Shown here: positions 62,867 through 64,000 of the stretch, piece by piece
Position numbering within the stretch: the stretch's first letter is position 1
How the letters are laid out: each line of letters begins with the position of its first letter
NCBI GenBank assembly: GCA_963788205.1
Contig: CAWBGG010000009.1
Coordinates: 877,468 to 941,467 of the forward strand
Direction: 5' to 3'
DNA length: 64,000 nt
Source: CAVVMA01 sp963788205
GTDB lineage: Bacteria > Desulfobacterota > Binatia > Binatales > Binataceae
The notes under the pieces: model-generated
Database searches by the model: none
Told to the model about the DNA's origin: nothing
Seen by the model: only the letters and a program-made list of their open reading frames with translations
Made by a program: the position numbers and the translations under genes

Positions 62867-64000
62867 ATGTCGCAACAGATACAGCAGCGCTTCTCGCTAA
62901 TCACGGACAAGAGCCTCAACGACCTGCGCCAGCTGGTCGGCGTCACGATCGAGGACACGCTCGAGCCGTGGTGCCACGAGGCCACGCGCGACAACATTCG
63001 CCATTGGGCGCACGGAATCGGCGATGACAATCCGCTCTGGTGCGATCCGGCGTACGCGGCGAAGTCGATGTATGGACGGCTGGTAGCGCCGCCGTCGTTT
63101 ATCTTCCCGCTGAACCGGGTTTTCAGCGGATATGTCGGCGGACTGCCGGGCGTGCATGCGATGTTCGCCGGGATGGATGTCACCTGGCACAAGCCGATGC
63201 TGCTCGGCGACGAGTTCACCACCAAGGTGTGGCTCAAGGACCTGGTGGAGCATCAGACGCGATTCGCGGGACGTTCGATTCAGCAGATCTACCGCTGCGA
63301 ATTCTTCAACCAGAACGGCGAGCTGGTGGCGGAGGGCGATAGCTGGTGCTTTCGCACCGAGCGCGATACGGCGCGCGAGCGCGGGACGAAGTACACCGAG
63401 GTCAAGGCCAAGGCGCCGGTCTATTACACGCGCGAGGATCTGTCGAAGATCTTCGCGCTGTATGCAGCCGAAGAGGTTCGCGGATCGAAACCGCGCTACT
63501 TCGAGGACGTGAAGGCCGGCGAAAAGCTGCCGACGATGGTGAAAGGACCGATGACGGTGTCGGGCTTTATCGCGTTTGCACAGGGCTGGGGCGGGCTCTA
63601 TATACGCGCCAACAAGCTCGCGTGGAAGCAACTGCAAAAGCATCCGGGACTTGGGATTGCGAACAAGTTCGGCATCCCTGACATACCCGAGCGGGTGCAT
63701 TGGGAGGACGACCTGGCGACGCTGGTGGGCACGCCGGCGGCTTACGATTACGGGCCGGAGCGCTGCTCATGGATGACGCATCAGCTGACCAACTGGATGG
63801 GCGATGCGGGTTTTATCCGGCATATCGCGGTGGAAATACGCCGGCATAATCCGGTCGGCGACACGCTCTACATCAACGGCGAAGTCACCCGCGCATTCCA
63901 GGCAGACGGCATGAACCTGGTCGAGATTACGCAAACGGCGACCAATCAGGACGGCGAATTGTCGGTGCGGGCCACGGGCATCGTGCGCCTGCCTTCGCGG
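62867..64000 (+). CDS. MaoC-like double hot-dog hydratase/dehydratase (partial)
   Basis: The frame is open from an ATG at 62867 to the right edge (378 codons), so the C-terminus is missing. The first half is a MaoC N-terminal-type hot-dog domain: GIGDDNPLWCD (the D-N-P active-site loop), then LVAPPSFIF, which fits the family pattern. The second half begins FEDVKAGEKLPTMVKGPMTVSGFIAFAQGWGG and contains WMTHQLTNWMGD. The family adds or removes water at enoyl-CoA or acts as a C-terminal fatty-acid dehydratase. Location after a 3-hydroxyacyl-CoA dehydrogenase fits a beta-oxidation-type route. The start lacks a good ribosome-binding site. Confidence 0.85.
   Translation, partial: MSQQIQQRFSLITDKSLNDLRQLVGVTIEDTLEPWCHEATRDNIRHWAHGIGDDNPLWCDPAYAAKSMYGRLVAPPSFIFPLNRVFSGYVGGLPGVHAMFAGMDVTWHKPMLLGDEFTTKVWLKDLVEHQTRFAGRSIQQIYRCEFFNQNGELVAEGDSWCFRTERDTARERGTKYTEVKAKAPVYYTREDLSKIFALYAAEEVRGSKPRYFEDVKAGEKLPTMVKGPMTVSGFIAFAQGWGGLYIRANKLAWKQLQKHPGLGIANKFGIPDIPERVHWEDDLATLVGTPAAYDYGPERCSWMTHQLTNWMGDAGFIRHIAVEIRRHNPVGDTLYINGEVTRAFQADGMNLVEITQTATNQDGELSVRATGIVRLPSR

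Overview
The window is a GC-rich chromosomal segment from a Gram-negative bacterium. Evidence for this is an outer-membrane barrel gene, a Tat-exported molybdenum hydroxylase, cyclic beta-1,2-glucan synthase machinery, and frequent TTG/GTG starts preceded by good Shine-Dalgarno sequences. The mix of acyl-CoA/MaoC/SDR genes, kelch and NHL propeller proteins, FAAL-reductase and CHASE2 cyclase suits soil Deltaproteobacteria- or Binatota-like lineages. No rRNA is present, so the taxon cannot be fixed from the window alone.

Layout. 0-7 kb: a cyclic-nucleotide-binding iron-sulfur membrane protein that runs off the left edge, a ferritin-like diiron protein, and a minus-strand operon of CHASE2-adenylate cyclase, FecR-like protein and beta-barrel protein. 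7-22.4 kb: a plus-strand locus for secreted beta-propeller proteins. It holds two tandem kelch proteins with 14 kelch motifs each, an ASH-NHL protein split by an IS630-family element, a small secreted protein, and an NHL-ASH-IPT protein split by an IS1595-family element that carries a DUF3800 passenger gene. Removing each element with one copy of its target duplication restores an open frame. 22.4-36 kb: carbohydrate genes (a glycogen-phosphorylase remnant, transaldolase, glucose-6-phosphate isomerase), tRNA-Ser(CGA), a broken phosphopantetheinyl transferase, an RRM protein, and a 2955-residue cyclic beta-1,2-glucan synthase.

36-44 kb: a probable aromatic-compound region. It contains a metallo-beta-lactamase-fold gene with an amber codon, a glutathione transferase, two FAD monooxygenases (one frameshifted), a divergent TetR regulator with repeated operator-like sequences, a VOC protein and an SDR. 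44-49 kb: a serine-hydrolase (class-C beta-lactamase fold), an orphan C-terminal fragment related to the NHL-ASH-IPT protein, and an ABC-2 exporter pair. 49-53.5 kb: a three-module FAAL-ACP-thioester-reductase protein and an AT-richer gene with an in-frame TGA. 53.5-64 kb: a periplasmic-type molybdenum hydroxylase operon with a 68-residue cysteine protein, two small membrane proteins, an SDR, 3-hydroxyacyl-CoA dehydrogenase, a DCC-lipase-maturation-factor fusion gene with a frameshift, and a MaoC-like hydratase gene that runs off the right edge.

How the genes work together. The cyclase operon could feed cAMP to the cyclic-nucleotide-binding Fe-S protein. The sugar-phosphate genes and glucan synthase could supply envelope or periplasmic glucans. 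The 38-43 kb genes resemble a regulated ring-hydroxylation set. Several genes carry single-base lesions, some in short homopolymers, so true decay and assembly error must be separated before calling them pseudogenes.
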